64,000 nucleotides of DNA, taken from Lonicera japonica (taxonomy: Eukaryota; Streptophyta; Magnoliopsida; Dipsacales; Caprifoliaceae). This document shows, piece after piece, positions 11,924 to 24,167 of the stretch (position 1 is its first letter; the number at the start of each line of letters is the position of its first letter). The position numbers and the translations under genes were made by a program. The notes under the pieces were generated by a model. It did not search any database and was not told where the DNA came from. It saw nothing but the letters and a program-made list of their open reading frames with translations. The stretch spans positions 9,960,501 through 10,024,500 of the forward strand of contig CM038469.1 in NCBI GenBank assembly GCA_021464415.1, written 5' to 3'.

Positions 11924-12225
11924 TGATCGATTGTGTTTAATTACCATGTGTCATATACATTTAATTAGTCTAATCTTTTGGGTCAGACTTATATGATTTT
12001 ATGTAACTAAAGTTGTATGGAGCATGTCACTAGGTAATAGGTAGCTTGAATAAAAAGGGACTAAATATAGTTATGTTTGTGCATCTTGTTATAGATGTCA
12101 TATATATATATATGATCAGTGTATATGCAATAGCAAGTGTTGTGATATTTAATTTTTTCATTACTTTTTTTTTCATAATGGATTACTTGTTTGCTTGAAT
12201 AAAAAGGGACTAATTTTTTCATTAC
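11924..12225 (+). other. Putative 3' UTR and downstream of the methylesterase fragment
   Basis: AT-rich, no ORF. The sequence CTTGAATAAAAAGGGACTAA occurs twice (about 12045 and about 12193), each copy containing an AATAAA polyadenylation-type hexamer. A TA run sits at 12100-12113. The inverted-repeat arm starts just after. Confidence 0.5.
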
Positions 12226-13610
12226 TTTATTTAAGAGCACTCTTTAAAATCCTCTATGATTCTTAAAATTTTGTGTAGAGTCATCAACATCAAGTGTATG
12301 TACTCTATTCATTTAAAATATAAAATTGGACTGAATTCTCAAGATTAAGAATTAAGCAATTTTAAGTCTTACTTCAAATTGCTCAATTTTAGTTTTCATG
12401 ATGAATTTTCATATTTACAATTATTTAATTTTCCCAACCAAGCACAAATCAATATAAAAATTGTAACTTGTCTAATTCACATTTTGAGGGACAACTAAAG
12501 AAATCCTTATTATATGAAAAACTAACTCCGTATTAAATAAATATATTTATGTAAATATCCTATTTGTTAAAAATATGTAAATTATAGATCATGAAAAAGC
12601 AAAGCTTGACTATAAAACTGGTTTAAATCTTCATTAACATAATTTTGTAAGTACTTGTTTACCTATCCTAAAATAGTATTTAATTTTTTTTCATTATATC
12701 TCTATATATATATATATATATTTCTTTAAACATAAGTTTTTGATCAACTAAAAATTATTTAATACTCGTAGATTTTATTGCTATTATTAAATTTTGATTG
12801 AAAAGAAAATTAAATTTGAATCCCTTTTTTAGTTGTTACTAGGGTTGGCAATGGGGAAGTTTTGCAAGTGGGTTGGTAAGATATGAACTCACACCGTCAA
12901 AGAGTATGTCTGCCATGTGTTTTTCCTGACCTAACTGATGCGAATATTATATTAAAAATTAAAACTCTCTCCATTAACTATGCTTAGACCTAAGTTGACC
13001 ATTTTAGGAAAGGTATTATGAAAAAACATGAAATGATATGAAATTACCAAGGAATTGGCTGGATAATTTTAATTCATGTCTATAATGTTTAAAATAAAGT
13101 CGTCTTTGTGTCCATATATTTAAACAAAATTAGAGATATACCGTGCTAATTGTGTCTTGTCATATAAATTAAGTTTTATTGTGTATAAATTAGAGAAAAC
13201 CAACGTTTCAATTGGTGGTATTATAACGTATTTATTAGGATCTTACGTTGTGTTAATCATGTTAGTTGGGTCTTATTGTGTCTAATTAAAGAAAATTAAC
13301 ATTTGTACTTGTGTTATGACGTGTAAACCCATAACTTGCAATCAAGTCCATCGCTCGTGTTATGTATTCTGTAAGTTCTGTTCGTATTTTGTAAAAGTAA
13401 TAGAACTTCATAACATGTTGTCTTGAGCCCAAAAAAAGCAAAAAACATGAATCGCCACCCTTACTTTAACTCTAATTTGTTCCGATCCAAATTAATCCAA
13501 TCTAACGCATTGTAACTATATGATATTTAAGAGTATGTATTTAAATAAAAAATAATTTATTAAATTATCCTTGATAAGAAATAAGAAAATAGAATGGGGA
13601 GGACACTTTA
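12226..13610. repeat. Left arm of large inverted duplication (flank part)
   Basis: This 1.39-kb non-LTR sequence is the reverse complement of 21219-22614 with a few percent mismatches; for example ATTTAAGAGCACTCTTTAAAA at 12229 pairs with the end of the right arm near 22612. Homology stops upstream of about 12226. It ends with CTTTA (13606-13610), the TSD of the solo LTR that follows. No gene is visible. It is AT-rich, with TA runs near 12703-12721. Confidence 0.9.
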
Positions 13611-15810
13611 TGTAACACCCCCGCCTTAATGTACAGGATAACGTCTGTAATTAAGGCCTGGAGCGTTACTAACCTACCTTAGTAAGACTAAGATAGGTAT
13701 ATAGAAAGAAATAAGTCAACAACAATAGATATAGCAAGTATCACACTGCATAGGGTATCAAACATATTATACATTCCAACATGTATCAAGTACACATAAT
13801 CCAAACCATACGAATAACCAAAGTATATAAACTCCTCGGGCTAGCCGTGGCTTCCCGGAAAAATATACATACATCACAGTAAACCAAAATATACACGTAA
13901 TATCAGAGCCTCTATATCGTCCCTGACCCGGTCGTGTCCTTGTCCTCGTAGGACTCATGAGTACCTGAAATATTTTTAAAGAAAAATCGGGGTGAGCCAT
14001 TTACTTAGTAGGGGGTACCAGGCATATGTTTAAAAACAAGTTTGTAAACATATCTTTTAGACCATGGTAATATCAATAATATCAACAGAAAATCCAAAAT
14101 TCATTAAGTGATCATGCATAAACGTGCTAATGCAGGTTACCTCCCGTGTCAATCAATTACCGTATAATAGAAAGCCTGAGTGATGAATAGATTCCACTGC
14201 TGCCATGATATCATAATTTGGGATCAATTGTCCCGATCACACACAAGTATAGATAACAATAGCCCTGGGATCATTCACCCCGATCCCATATAAATACAGA
14301 TAATCGCAAAACCATAGTGCCTTGACAATTTGCCTAGGTTCCCGGGCTCCACACCGGTGGCTTATAGGCGGCCAAACGTTGCTCCCCCAGGGGTTTAGGG
14401 ATTTTCAACCTAAGGGCACCAAGCCCTACTTATTTTTCCATCCCGGCAAGCACTATACATTCACACCAAGAGTCATTTTCCGAGAGACCCAAGCTCTCCG
14501 AATCAATATGATATGATATAGGCCTTTCATGAGATAACTTGCCAAGTCAGAAATCACGAATCCACAACTCCATCCAAGAACTTGCCATAAGAGTTTTCGG
14601 GCCTTTGGTTGACACAATGATGACATGTATATATATACCGTGCATAACATGATAATATGTATAACATGATGCTAATTATCCACATGAAGCAAATTATGCC
14701 ATATATATTTTACCAAGTTCAACCACATATCCCTTGGCATCAAAAGTTCACAAATAAATCACTTTTATCAACCATGTCGTAGATATATCGCCAAGGGTAT
14801 CTTATTTAGTTCAAACAACTCTTTATATCAAGTATACATGGCATATTATGCCTCCAATCATATATTCAATACCACACATATCATGCAACATCATAAATAT
14901 TTGTATACATTCAACTTTCTAACTTTATATAAATCAAGCGCATGAATTGTCAAGTAATAAACTCATTTTATCGTCTTTAGAAAGTAAGAAAACCCCTACC
15001 TCAGTTTATGAGTGAGAAAGAAAAAAGAAAGTTAATGCTCCAAGCCTTCCCCAAAGAATCCTCAAGGTAGAAGATGATGAATAGCAAGCTAGGAGGTGTT
15101 TCGGATGATTTTCGATGCTTAATCCTTCGATCGAAAATGAAAATAGGTAAGAGTTGCTCAAGAACACCTATCTTTCTCTCTCTAGAACTCTCTAGAGTTT
15201 AGTGGAAGAGGCTGGTTCGAAAATGGTGGAAAAATAGCTTAAAACGAGCTTTAACGCACTTTAAGTCAGTTGCTACAGTAACTCGCGCAGATTTAATTTT
15301 TTTTTTTGTTCTGGAGCACTGTTTTTGTTTTGCCATAACTTTTGACTCAAAACTCCGATTGAGGCGTTCTTTATGTCCACGGAAATGTATTTCAAATCTA
15401 TAAGACTTTCTAAGAGGAAGTTTTCTCAAATTATGGACACATTTTTCCCAGAAATTCACCGAAGACAGCGCTCTGCCGAACACTATTAAACAACCAGAAT
15501 TTAGCGATGGGCCTACTTCGCACCCTGTTTTGACCCACGAGGAGTGCAAATTAGCTTTCGGCGAAACACGAAAGTTGTAGAATAATGCAAATACTAGAGA
15601 CATACATGAGCAAAACTTCAATCGGATAAGTAACGGAAGAATTACGATAGCCCAAAGTTAGCTCAAATTAACGAATCACAAAGAACCCAAAACTTCCTAT
15701 TTACCAACCGAAATTCATTCGGACCACCTGAATCATAAAACAATCATTCTCATATATATAAAAGAGTTAATATAACATAATTAACATTAATTTAAATACA
15801 GGATGCTACA
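13611..15810 (-). mobile_element. Solo LTR A1 (Tekay type) inside the inverted duplication
   Basis: 2200 bp, TGTAACACCC to GGATGCTACA, in minus orientation. It is flanked by perfect 5-bp duplications CTTTA (13606-13610 and 15811-15815). It has no internal retroviral sequence, so it is a solo LTR left by LTR-LTR recombination. It is the inverted counterpart of the 3' LTR at 19021-21218, with about six differences in the first 210 aligned bases by eye. ORFs inside, such as 140 codons at 15199-15621, are LTR sequence. Confidence 0.92.
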
Positions 15811-15845
15811 CTTTAATAATTAAACACAAAGACCAGAAAATGATT

Positions 15846-15990
15846 TGGCCAAGTGGTAACAGTTTTATGATATATTATTGTACTTGCTCAAGTGGTAAGT
15901 AAAGTTCTTGTTTGTGAGGTCATAAGTTTAAATCCTACAATGACATTTTATTTCTTTTCTTAACATAGAGGGGTATCTTGGTAATTCAGC
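15846..15990 (+). mobile_element. SINE-like tRNA-derived head
   Basis: Polymerase III box A-like sequences TGGCCAAGTGG (15846) and TTGCTCAAGTGG (15884) are followed, 30 nt after the second, by a box B-like AGTTTAAATCC (15925-15935). This is the arrangement of the tRNA-derived head of plant SINEs. It does not fold into a complete tRNA. Element ends are not resolved. Confidence 0.4.
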
Positions 15991-18389
15991 TGGCACTCCA
16001 AAAACCTTCATGGTGCTTTATTAATAGTATAGATATAATGATATGTATTATTAAGGGTAGATTTGATATAATACCATACCATATCGAATATATTGTACAC
16101 CATATCAAAAATACGCCAAAATCTATTACCATTGTCATGCCAAAACCTTTGGTACGCCGAAATATCGGTATGATACGGTACATTACCAAAAAATTAATCT
16201 TGGAAAAAAAAGGAAAAGCAGTTACAACAAATCAACAATGGCACCACATGTCAATTAATAATATATTAATTAATCCTTTAAGCACACAAATCTCATATTC
16301 AAGAACAATAAAATAATTATTTCTTCTAAGACAAATCTTTTATATTCAAATGGACTGGGCAGTGCACGTACAAAAACAAAATAGGCAGTGCACGTAAACA
16401 ATAATACCATATCAGAGCCCAAATGGACTACTCGTACTAGAAGAGCACTCCATCTGGACTTAAATCTTTTTAGTTAGCATTATTATGAACACAATTTGTA
16501 ATAAATAATTTTTAGGATCAACAAAAACCACTCTTCAGATAATTTTCTTTAGAAATAATAGTCTTAGTTAAATTAAAGAGATCAGTTGCAATTTTTCTAT
16601 GACAAGAACATTTTTGACTTTTGGTATTAATGAACAATAACCATGATAAGTGTGGGAGCATATTTTCAAAATGTCCACTTGGGCCGAATACCAAGACCTA
16701 AGCCTAGGCCTAAAGGAGTCAGCCCACAAATGAAAAGGCGAGGCACATCCAATAGGACCGGGATAAAAAATTTAAGATTTGCTGACAACGTGTGATGCCC
16801 CATCTGAGTATAGCTTTGAGCTCGGTAGGGAATGGTGACTTCGCCAAGATGGGCGCATTGACGAATGAAGATGTGACACCTGTAAGGGAGGGTACTACTA
16901 ATGTTAGTTGCCAATATGGTCATTCTAACAAATGAAACTCTTACACCTGTAAAGTACCATTTCCCTCTGGATAAGGACGCACGACACACGTAAGGAGGGG
17001 GAAAATTGCTGATTAAGCAATGTCCTTTTTTGTCATTTTGATTCTTAACCTAGCTGAGCATTGTAACCCTAATTCTATGATTATAAATAAAAAGGGATAG
17101 ATCAAGATAAGGGGGACTCTAAGAAAATGATCCATGTAACAAGCATTTGAAAAAAAAGAAAGAAACATCAACACACACACCAAGGGAGGACGTACCACTG
17201 GACTGGGAATAATAGCCACCATGGGAACCTACCCACACAACCCAAAAAACTCAGTCTCATCCATTCTACACATTTACTATTCATCCGCCACCTTTTAGTA
17301 TCTATTACCGATTCTGCCAACTTTGGGTCGATTCCCTTGTCTATAAATTCATTCTGGGCTTGGTCAGATTTAGGCCACCCACAATAAGATCGAATTCAAC
17401 ATTTTCTAAAATAATTAATGAAATTATGAGAAGGTTGGTCCTCTATCTACTAGCGTTGAGCCACCCTAATTATATTCATCAATATGAAGGAAAGAATTTC
17501 ACCACATAATAATAACTATTGCATTTTTATCTCTAATTAGATAAAGAGAGAAAGGGATTGTTAGATTTACACCCTTTATCTTGTTTCATCTAAGTTGTGA
17601 GGTATTGGAAATTTGGTATTATTTTAGTATTTGGTATAATGGCACAATTGGTATGGTACGGTACAGTATACCGTAGTAATACTAAAATTTTAATACAATA
17701 CGATATACTGTCAGTAATGAATTTGAATACCAAAGCTGTGATAAAGTAATTCGTTATAAGATACAATACCGATTAGTATTATACTATTTATCAATTTTTG
17801 GTTTATTTTAATAATGGTTTAATTTGATGCAATATAAATAATACATTTTTCCACCAGTTGTATTACAACTTCTTGTTAAATTAAATTTAGGTTATACAAA
17901 TGAAAACTTGAGTTTTTGTTGGCCCTATGTCCCTATGTAGATCCAAAAATTGAGAAGTAGTAATTAAATGAAAAGTGTGAAAACTTCAAGACATGAGTTG
18001 TCAAAATCAAAACTTGTTATTCTGAAACTTGCTTGATTATGATTTATCTATATACTTAGTTCATATTAAATCAAAAATTTTAAAAGATTTTGAGGATCAT
18101 ATTTACTTAAGTAATTGAATATGCCCATCTCTTACTCAAAAAAAAGTTAATAAATTAATAAAAATAAAAATAAAACCTTAAATTAAATTGAGAATTATAC
18201 TTTGTTTTGAAATATAGAATATATATATATATAATATGGGAGGGATGAGCCTCCAACTTGTGCAATTTTCATGCTCTATGAGAAGATATGTATTTTTAAC
18301 CACTTAAATTTAAGCTCAAAACTGATGATTCTTAGTTGTTAGAACAATAAAAAAAACAACTAGTTTAAATATTCAAGACCATACACATA
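15991..18389. other. Spacer of the inverted duplication, unclassified repeats
   Basis: No supported gene. 16055-16180 and 17600-17720 share short degenerate GGTATGGTACGGTAC / GTACCATACC motifs in opposite orientations, suggesting MITE-like or simple repeat ends. 16650-17280 is less AT-rich and looks like an LTR or LARD fragment, with a TATAAATAAA box near 17082. The rest is AT-rich. Confidence 0.35.
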
Positions 18390-18971
18390 TCCCCGGTTTG
18401 CTGGTATGAAGTCGGGGAAAGAACCTTATTGGGTCCGAAGTTGGTAGAGCAAACTACCAAAAAGATTAAAACCATTCGACAACATCTCCTTACCGCCCAG
18501 AGTCGGCAGAAAAGTTATGCCGATAAGCGCCGTCGTCCATTGGAGTTCGAAGTTGGAAACCATGTGTTCTTGAAAACCAAACCTCGTTTTGGTATTATGC
18601 GGTTTGGTAGCAAAGGAAAGCTATCTCCTCGATACATTGGGCCTTTCGAGATTCTTGAACGTATTGGGAATGTTTCATATCGTCTAGCCTTGCCGCCGCA
18701 ATTGTCTAATGTACACAATGTCTTCCATGTATCAATGCTATGCCGATATGTACATGACCCTTCCCACATAGTTCAATGGGAAAATCTTGAGATCGTAGAT
18801 GACGGAATATACGAGACCCGCCCGATACAAATTTTAGACTATCGAGATCAAGTGCTACGTAACAAAATTATTCTATTAGTGAAGGTCCTATGGTTTCATC
18901 ACGGAGCCAAGGAGGCAACGTGGGAATTAGAAACGAAAATACGTGGAAAATATCTAGAGTTGTTTAATTAA
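18390..18971 (+). pseudogene. Tekay-type integrase C-terminus with chromodomain
   Basis: The frame opens abruptly at about 18390 with PVCWYEVGERTLLGPKLVEQ and runs to a stop at 18969-18971. It contains the C-terminal integrase box (QKSYADKRRRPLEFEVG, then KLSPRYIGPFEILERIG, then LPPQLSNVHNVFHVSML). A degenerate chromodomain follows (VKVLWFHHGAKEATWELE). In chromoviruses this domain guides integration to particular chromatin. The upstream pol is missing, so it is a 5'-truncated element, although this stretch has no stop. It is followed by the PPT and the 3' LTR. Confidence 0.88.
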
Positions 18972-19007
18972 TATGTAATCTCTAAATTTCGAGGACGAAA
19001 TTTTATT

Positions 19008-19020
19008 TAGTGGGAGAAAT
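19008..19020 (+). other. Polypurine tract of the Tekay element
   Basis: AGTGGGAGAAAT directly before the LTR start TGTAGCATCC at 19021, preceded by GAGGACGAAATTTT. This is the usual plus-strand primer position in Tekay/Del elements. Confidence 0.75.
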
Positions 19021-21218
19021 TGTAGCATCCTGTATTTAAATTAATGTTAATTATATTATATTAACTCTTTTATATATATGAAAATGATCGTTTTATGATT
19101 CGGGTGGTCAAAATGAATTTCGGTTGGTAAATAGGAAGTTTTGGGTTCTTTGTGATTCGTTAATTTGAGCTAACTTTGAGCTATCGTAATTCTTCCGTTA
19201 CTTATCCGATTGAAGTTTCGCTCATTCATGTCTCTAGTATTTGCATCATTCTACAACTTTTGTGTTTTGGCCGAAAGCTAATTCGCACTTCTCGTGGGTT
19301 AAAACAGGGCGCGAAGTAGGCCCATCACTAAATTCTGGTTGTTTAATAGTGTTCGGCAGAGCGCTGTCTTCGGTAAATATATGGGACAAATGTGTCCATA
19401 ATTTGAGAAAACTTCCTCTTAGAAAGTTTTAGAGCTTTGAAATACCTTTCCGTGAACATAAAGAATGCCTCAATCGGAGTTCCGACTCAAAAGTTATGGC
19501 CAAAACAAAAATAGTGCTCCAGAACCAAAAAAAAAAAAATCTGCGCGAGTTACTGTAGCCTACCGACTTAGAGTGCGTTAAAGCTCGTTTTAAGCTATTT
19601 TTCCACCATTTTCGAACCAGCCTCTTCCACTAAACTCTAGAGAGTTCTAGAGAGAGAAATATAGGTGTTCTTGAGCGACTCTTACCTATTTTCACTTCCG
19701 ATCGAAGGATTAAGCATCGAAAATCATCCGAAACACCTCCTAGCTTGCTATTCATCATCTTCTACCTTGAGAATTATTTGGGGAAGGCTTGGAGCATCAA
19801 ATTTCTTTCTTCTTTCTCACTCATAAACTGAGGTAGGGGTTTTCTTACTTTCTAAACACGATAAAATGAGTTTATTACTTGACAATTCGTGCGTTTGATT
19901 TATATAAAGTTAGAAATTTGAATGTATACATATATTTATGATGTTGCATGATATGGGTGGTATTGAATATATGATTGGAGGCATAATATGCCATGTATAC
20001 TTGATATAAAGAGTTGTTTGAACTAAATAAGATACCCTTGGCGATATATCTACGACATGGTTGATAAAAGTGATTTATTTGTGAACTTTTGATGCCAAGG
20101 AATATGTGGTTGAACTTGGTAAAATATATATGGCATAATTTTCTTCATGTGGATAATTAGCATCATGTTATACATATTATCATGTTATGCACGGTATATA
20201 TATACATGTCATCATTGTGTCAACCAAAGGCCCGAAAACTCTTATGGCAAGTTCTTGGATGGACTTGTGGATTCGTGATTTCTGACTTGGCAAGTTGTCT
20301 CATGAAAGGCCTATATCATATCATATTGATTCAGAGAGCTTGGGTCTCTCGAAAAATGACTCTTGGTGTGAATGTATAGTGCTTGCCGGGATGGAAAAAT
20401 AAGTAAGGCTTGGTGCCCTTGGGCTGAACCTAAACCCCTGGGGGAGCAACGTTTGGCCGCCTATAAGCCACCGGTGTGGAGCCCGGGAACCTAGGCAAAT
20501 TGGCAAGGCACTTTTTTTTTGCGATTATCTGTATTTATATGGGATCGGGGTGAATGATCCCAAGGCTATTGTTATCTATACTTGTGTGGGATCGGGACAA
20601 TTGATCCCATATTATGATATCTTGGCAGCAGTGGAATCTATTCATCACTCAGGCTTTCTATTATACGGTAATCGGTTGACACGGGAGGTAACCTGCATTA
20701 GCACGTTTATGCATGATCACTTGATGAATTTTGGATTTTCTGTTGATATTATTGATATTACCATGGTCTAAAAGATATGTTTACAAATTTTTTTTTAAAC
20801 ATATGCCTGGTACCCCCCTACTAAGCAAATGGCTCACCCCGATTTTTCTATAAAAATATTTCAGGTACTCATGAGTCCCACGAGGACAAGGACACGACCG
20901 GGTCAGGGACGATATAGAGGCTCTGATACTACGTGTATATTTTGGTTTACTGTGATGTATGTATATTTTTCCAGGAAGCCACGGCTAGCCCGAGGAGTTT
21001 ATATACTTTGGTTATTCGTATGGTTTGGATTATATGTACTTGATACATGCTGGAATGTATAATATGTTTGATACCCTATGCAGTGTGATACTTGCTATAT
21101 CTGTTGTTGTTGACTTATTTCTTTCTATATACATATCTTAGTCTTACTAAGGTAGGTTAGTAACACTCCAGGCCTTAATTACAGGCGTTATCCTGTACAT
21201 TAAGGCGGGGGTGTTACA
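19021..21218 (+). mobile_element. 3' LTR A2 of the truncated Tekay element
   Basis: 2198 bp from TGTAGCATCC to GGGTGTTACA, with internal pol sequence and a PPT upstream, so it is a genuine 3' LTR in plus orientation. It is followed by TAAAG (21219-21223), the same TSD seen at the inverted solo LTR A1, and then by the same flank. The two LTRs therefore derive from one insertion event. The conserved GC-rich block lies at about 20400-20515. Confidence 0.93.
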
Positions 21219-22614
21219 TAAAGTGTCCTCCCCATTCTATTTTCTTATTTCTTATCAAGGATAATTTAATAAATTATTTTTTCTTTAAATACGTACTCTT
21301 AAATATCATATAGTTACAATGCGTTAGATTGGATTAATTTGGATCGAAACAAATTAGAGTTAAAGTAAGGGTGGCAATTCATGTTTTTTGCTTTTTTTGG
21401 GCTCAAGACAACATGTTATGAAGTTCTATTACTTTTACAAAATACGAACATAACTTACAGAATACATAACACGAGCGATGGACTTGATTGCAAGTTATGG
21501 GTTTACACGTCATAACACAAGTACAAATGTTAATTTTCTTTAATTAGACACAATAAAACCCAACTAACATGATTAACACAACGTAAGATCCTAATAAATG
21601 CGTTATAATACCACCAATTGAAACGTTGGTTTTCTCTAATCTATACACAATAAAACTTAATTTATATGACAAGACACAATTAGCACAGTATATCTCTAAT
21701 TTTATTTCAAAATATGGACACAAAGACGACTTTATTTTAAACATTATAGACATGAATTAGAATTATCTAGTTAATTTCAGGGTAATTTCATATCATTTCA
21801 TGTTTTTTCATAATACCTTTTCTAAAATGGTCAACTTAGGTCTAAGCATAGTTAATGGAGAGAGTTTTAATTTTTAATATAATATTCGCATCGGTTAAGT
21901 CAGGAAAAACACATGGCAGACATACTCTTTGACGGTGTGAGTTCATATCTTACCAACCCACTTGCAAAACTTCCCCATTACCAACCCTAGTAACAACTAA
22001 AAAAGGGATTCAAATTTAATTTTCTTTTCAATCAAAATTTAATAATAGCAATCAAATCTACGAGTATTAAATCATTTTTAGTTGATTAAAAACTTATGTT
22101 TAAAGAAATATATATATATATATATATATCTAGAGAGATATAATGAAAACAAATTAAAATACTATTTTAGGATAGGTAAACAAGTACTTACAAAATTATG
22201 TTAATGAAGATTTAAACCAGTTTTATAGTCAGGCTTTGCTTTTTCATAATCTATAATTTACATTTTTTTAACAAATAGGACATTTACATAAATATATTTA
22301 TTTAATACGGAGTTGGTTTTTCGTATAATAAGGATTTCTTTAGTTGTCCTTCAAAATGTGAATTCGACAAGTTACAATTTTTATATTGATTTGTGCTTGG
22401 TTGGGAAAATAAAATAATTGTAAATATGAAAATTCATCAAGAAAACTAAAATTGAGCCATTTGAAGTAAGACTTAAAATTACTTAATTCTTAATCTTGAG
22501 AATTCAGTCCAATTTTATATTTTAAATGAATATAGTACATACACTTGATGTTGATGACTCTACACAAAATTTTAAGAAACATAGTGGATTTTAAAGAGTG
22601 CTCTTAAATAAATC
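21219..22614. repeat. Right arm of large inverted duplication (flank part)
   Basis: Reverse complement of 12226-13610, starting with the TSD TAAAG and losing homology at about 22614. No gene. The longest ORF is not conserved in a coding manner. Confidence 0.9.
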
Positions 22615-23866
22615 CACGAAAACAGTCTTTTCACCCCACCAACAACCTTTAACTCACCCCATTTTAAGTTTAACTTCCAAACAAGGAGTTACCAACATAA
22701 TTTCGTCCACTGCTTTTGTCAAACCACATCCGCTTTTACTCACTATGATTATTGTTGAATTTGTTTGACACCACAACCAATTGATGTTATGGTGAAATTT
22801 GTTATCATATTTCCTCAACACTCAATAAATCTTCTCTCCAAAATATATTATATACCAGATTTCCCTTTTTCTTGGATAGTCAAGTTTTAAAGAAATTTTG
22901 ATTTTAATTATAAGGTTCTTACTGACTTTGTTGATAATCTCAAGTAAGAGTGATTGAAGATTACAAATAAAATATACAATGTCAATTAAACAATAAGGAA
23001 TATATCTTCTACATTGTTTCTTTTTGGGGTTTTTTTTAATGCTTTAAGCCTATTATAAACAAAAATACCTTAAGAAATAATTCATTTTGGAAACCAAACA
23101 AACAAATCCTTTGAACGGATAAGGTTGCCGATACTGGCGATGTGGGGCAACATTAACTAACCGTCTAATGAATTTATGTACACAATCGAGTCTCGAGAAG
23201 TCAAAATTGAAATGGATCACTAGTGTGGAAGATTAATGTTTGGCGTTAAAGAATATGATGGGTGTTTTTTCTTTTGTAAATAAAAAATAAGGGATTATTT
23301 GGTTGTGAACTTATCAAAACTCGAAAAAGAGAACGAAGTCAAAGAAAAAAAAGATCTTTTTAGATGTATGCAAGAACACCCATTTCAAAACATGTTCTTA
23401 TACCATTTTTAATTCCTCCAAACACTCCATTAAGTAAAATTGAACCATTTTAGATGCAAAAGCTTTTAATCGAGTAATCACAAGTGAACTAATTTCATAA
23501 TTAAAAATTTATGTAAAGAGATCATAACTGATTATGTACTTATGATCCTAACCATTGCAAAAACCCAGTCATTTGACCGTCGCTAATGAGTTTCGATACA
23601 GATATGAGATTATTCATCTTTGTTTCTTTCACTTCATTTCAATTGAAGATTTGGGCTTTAGATTTTAACTTGAAGAAATTTTTTAGATCAAACAATGCTA
23701 ATCATATATCGTGTCAAATAACAGAGTAATTGAAGTTGGGTTTTTACTCAATTGAATTTAGTTTTTCAAAAGGAGTAACGGATAGTGGTGAAATAATCGA
23801 AGCTCGAGCGGTGTTGTTTTAATTGGGTTTTACATTTTTTGTCATTTAGCAGAGAGAATATTAGAT
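22615..23866. other. Unclassified AT-rich sequence
   Basis: I see no gene or clear transposon ends in this stretch. It is AT-rich with scattered short inverted motifs around TTTGGTTT / AAACCAAA. Confidence 0.4.
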
Positions 23867-24122
23867 TGTTAGAATTAAGTGTCTATTTCTCTTCTTTTTT
23901 TTCCTTTTTATTGCTGGGACACGTGTCCACTCCTAGTGCAACGGGTTGAGTATTTCTGTGGGTATCGAGCGATGAAGGAGATATATGATGAATGAAATAT
24001 AAATTTCTACTTCTTCTCTCTTAATTCTTTTATATATCCATCTTATCTATATTCTTCTTTTTCTCCCTCTTTCTTATCAATTTTTCCTATAACTAAAGCA
24101 AATCGGGCACCTTAACCTCACA
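23867..24122 (+). mobile_element. 5' LTR of Reina-like chromovirus E
   Basis: A short LTR, TGTTAGAATTAAG to AACCTCACA, 256 bp, placed by the PBS two bases downstream. A TATA-like TATATATCC is at about 24030, followed by a pyrimidine-rich stretch. Short LTRs are usual for the Reina clade. No second copy is present in the window, so the 5' border is inferred. Confidence 0.65.
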
Positions 24123-24124
24123 AT

Positions 24125-24141
24125 TGGTATCAGAGCAATGG
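24125..24141 (+). other. Primer binding site (initiator tRNA-Met)
   Basis: TGGTATCAGAGCAATGG, complementary to the 3' end of plant initiator tRNA-Met, directly after the LTR end. This is the primer used by most chromoviruses. Confidence 0.88.
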
Positions 24142-24167
24142 TTTTCTGACAAGCTTGCATTGTTGCC

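Noticed and set aside
15199..15621. 140-codon ORF in solo LTR A1
   Set aside because: LTR sequence; the frame is broken in the inverted copy at 19200-19640.
15846..15940. tRNA gene
   Set aside because: Boxes A and B fit, but no acceptor stem or anticodon arm can be drawn.
16666..16989. 107-codon minus-strand ORF in the inverted-repeat spacer
   Set aside because: No start context, domain or conserved copy; it lies in LTR-like repeat sequence.
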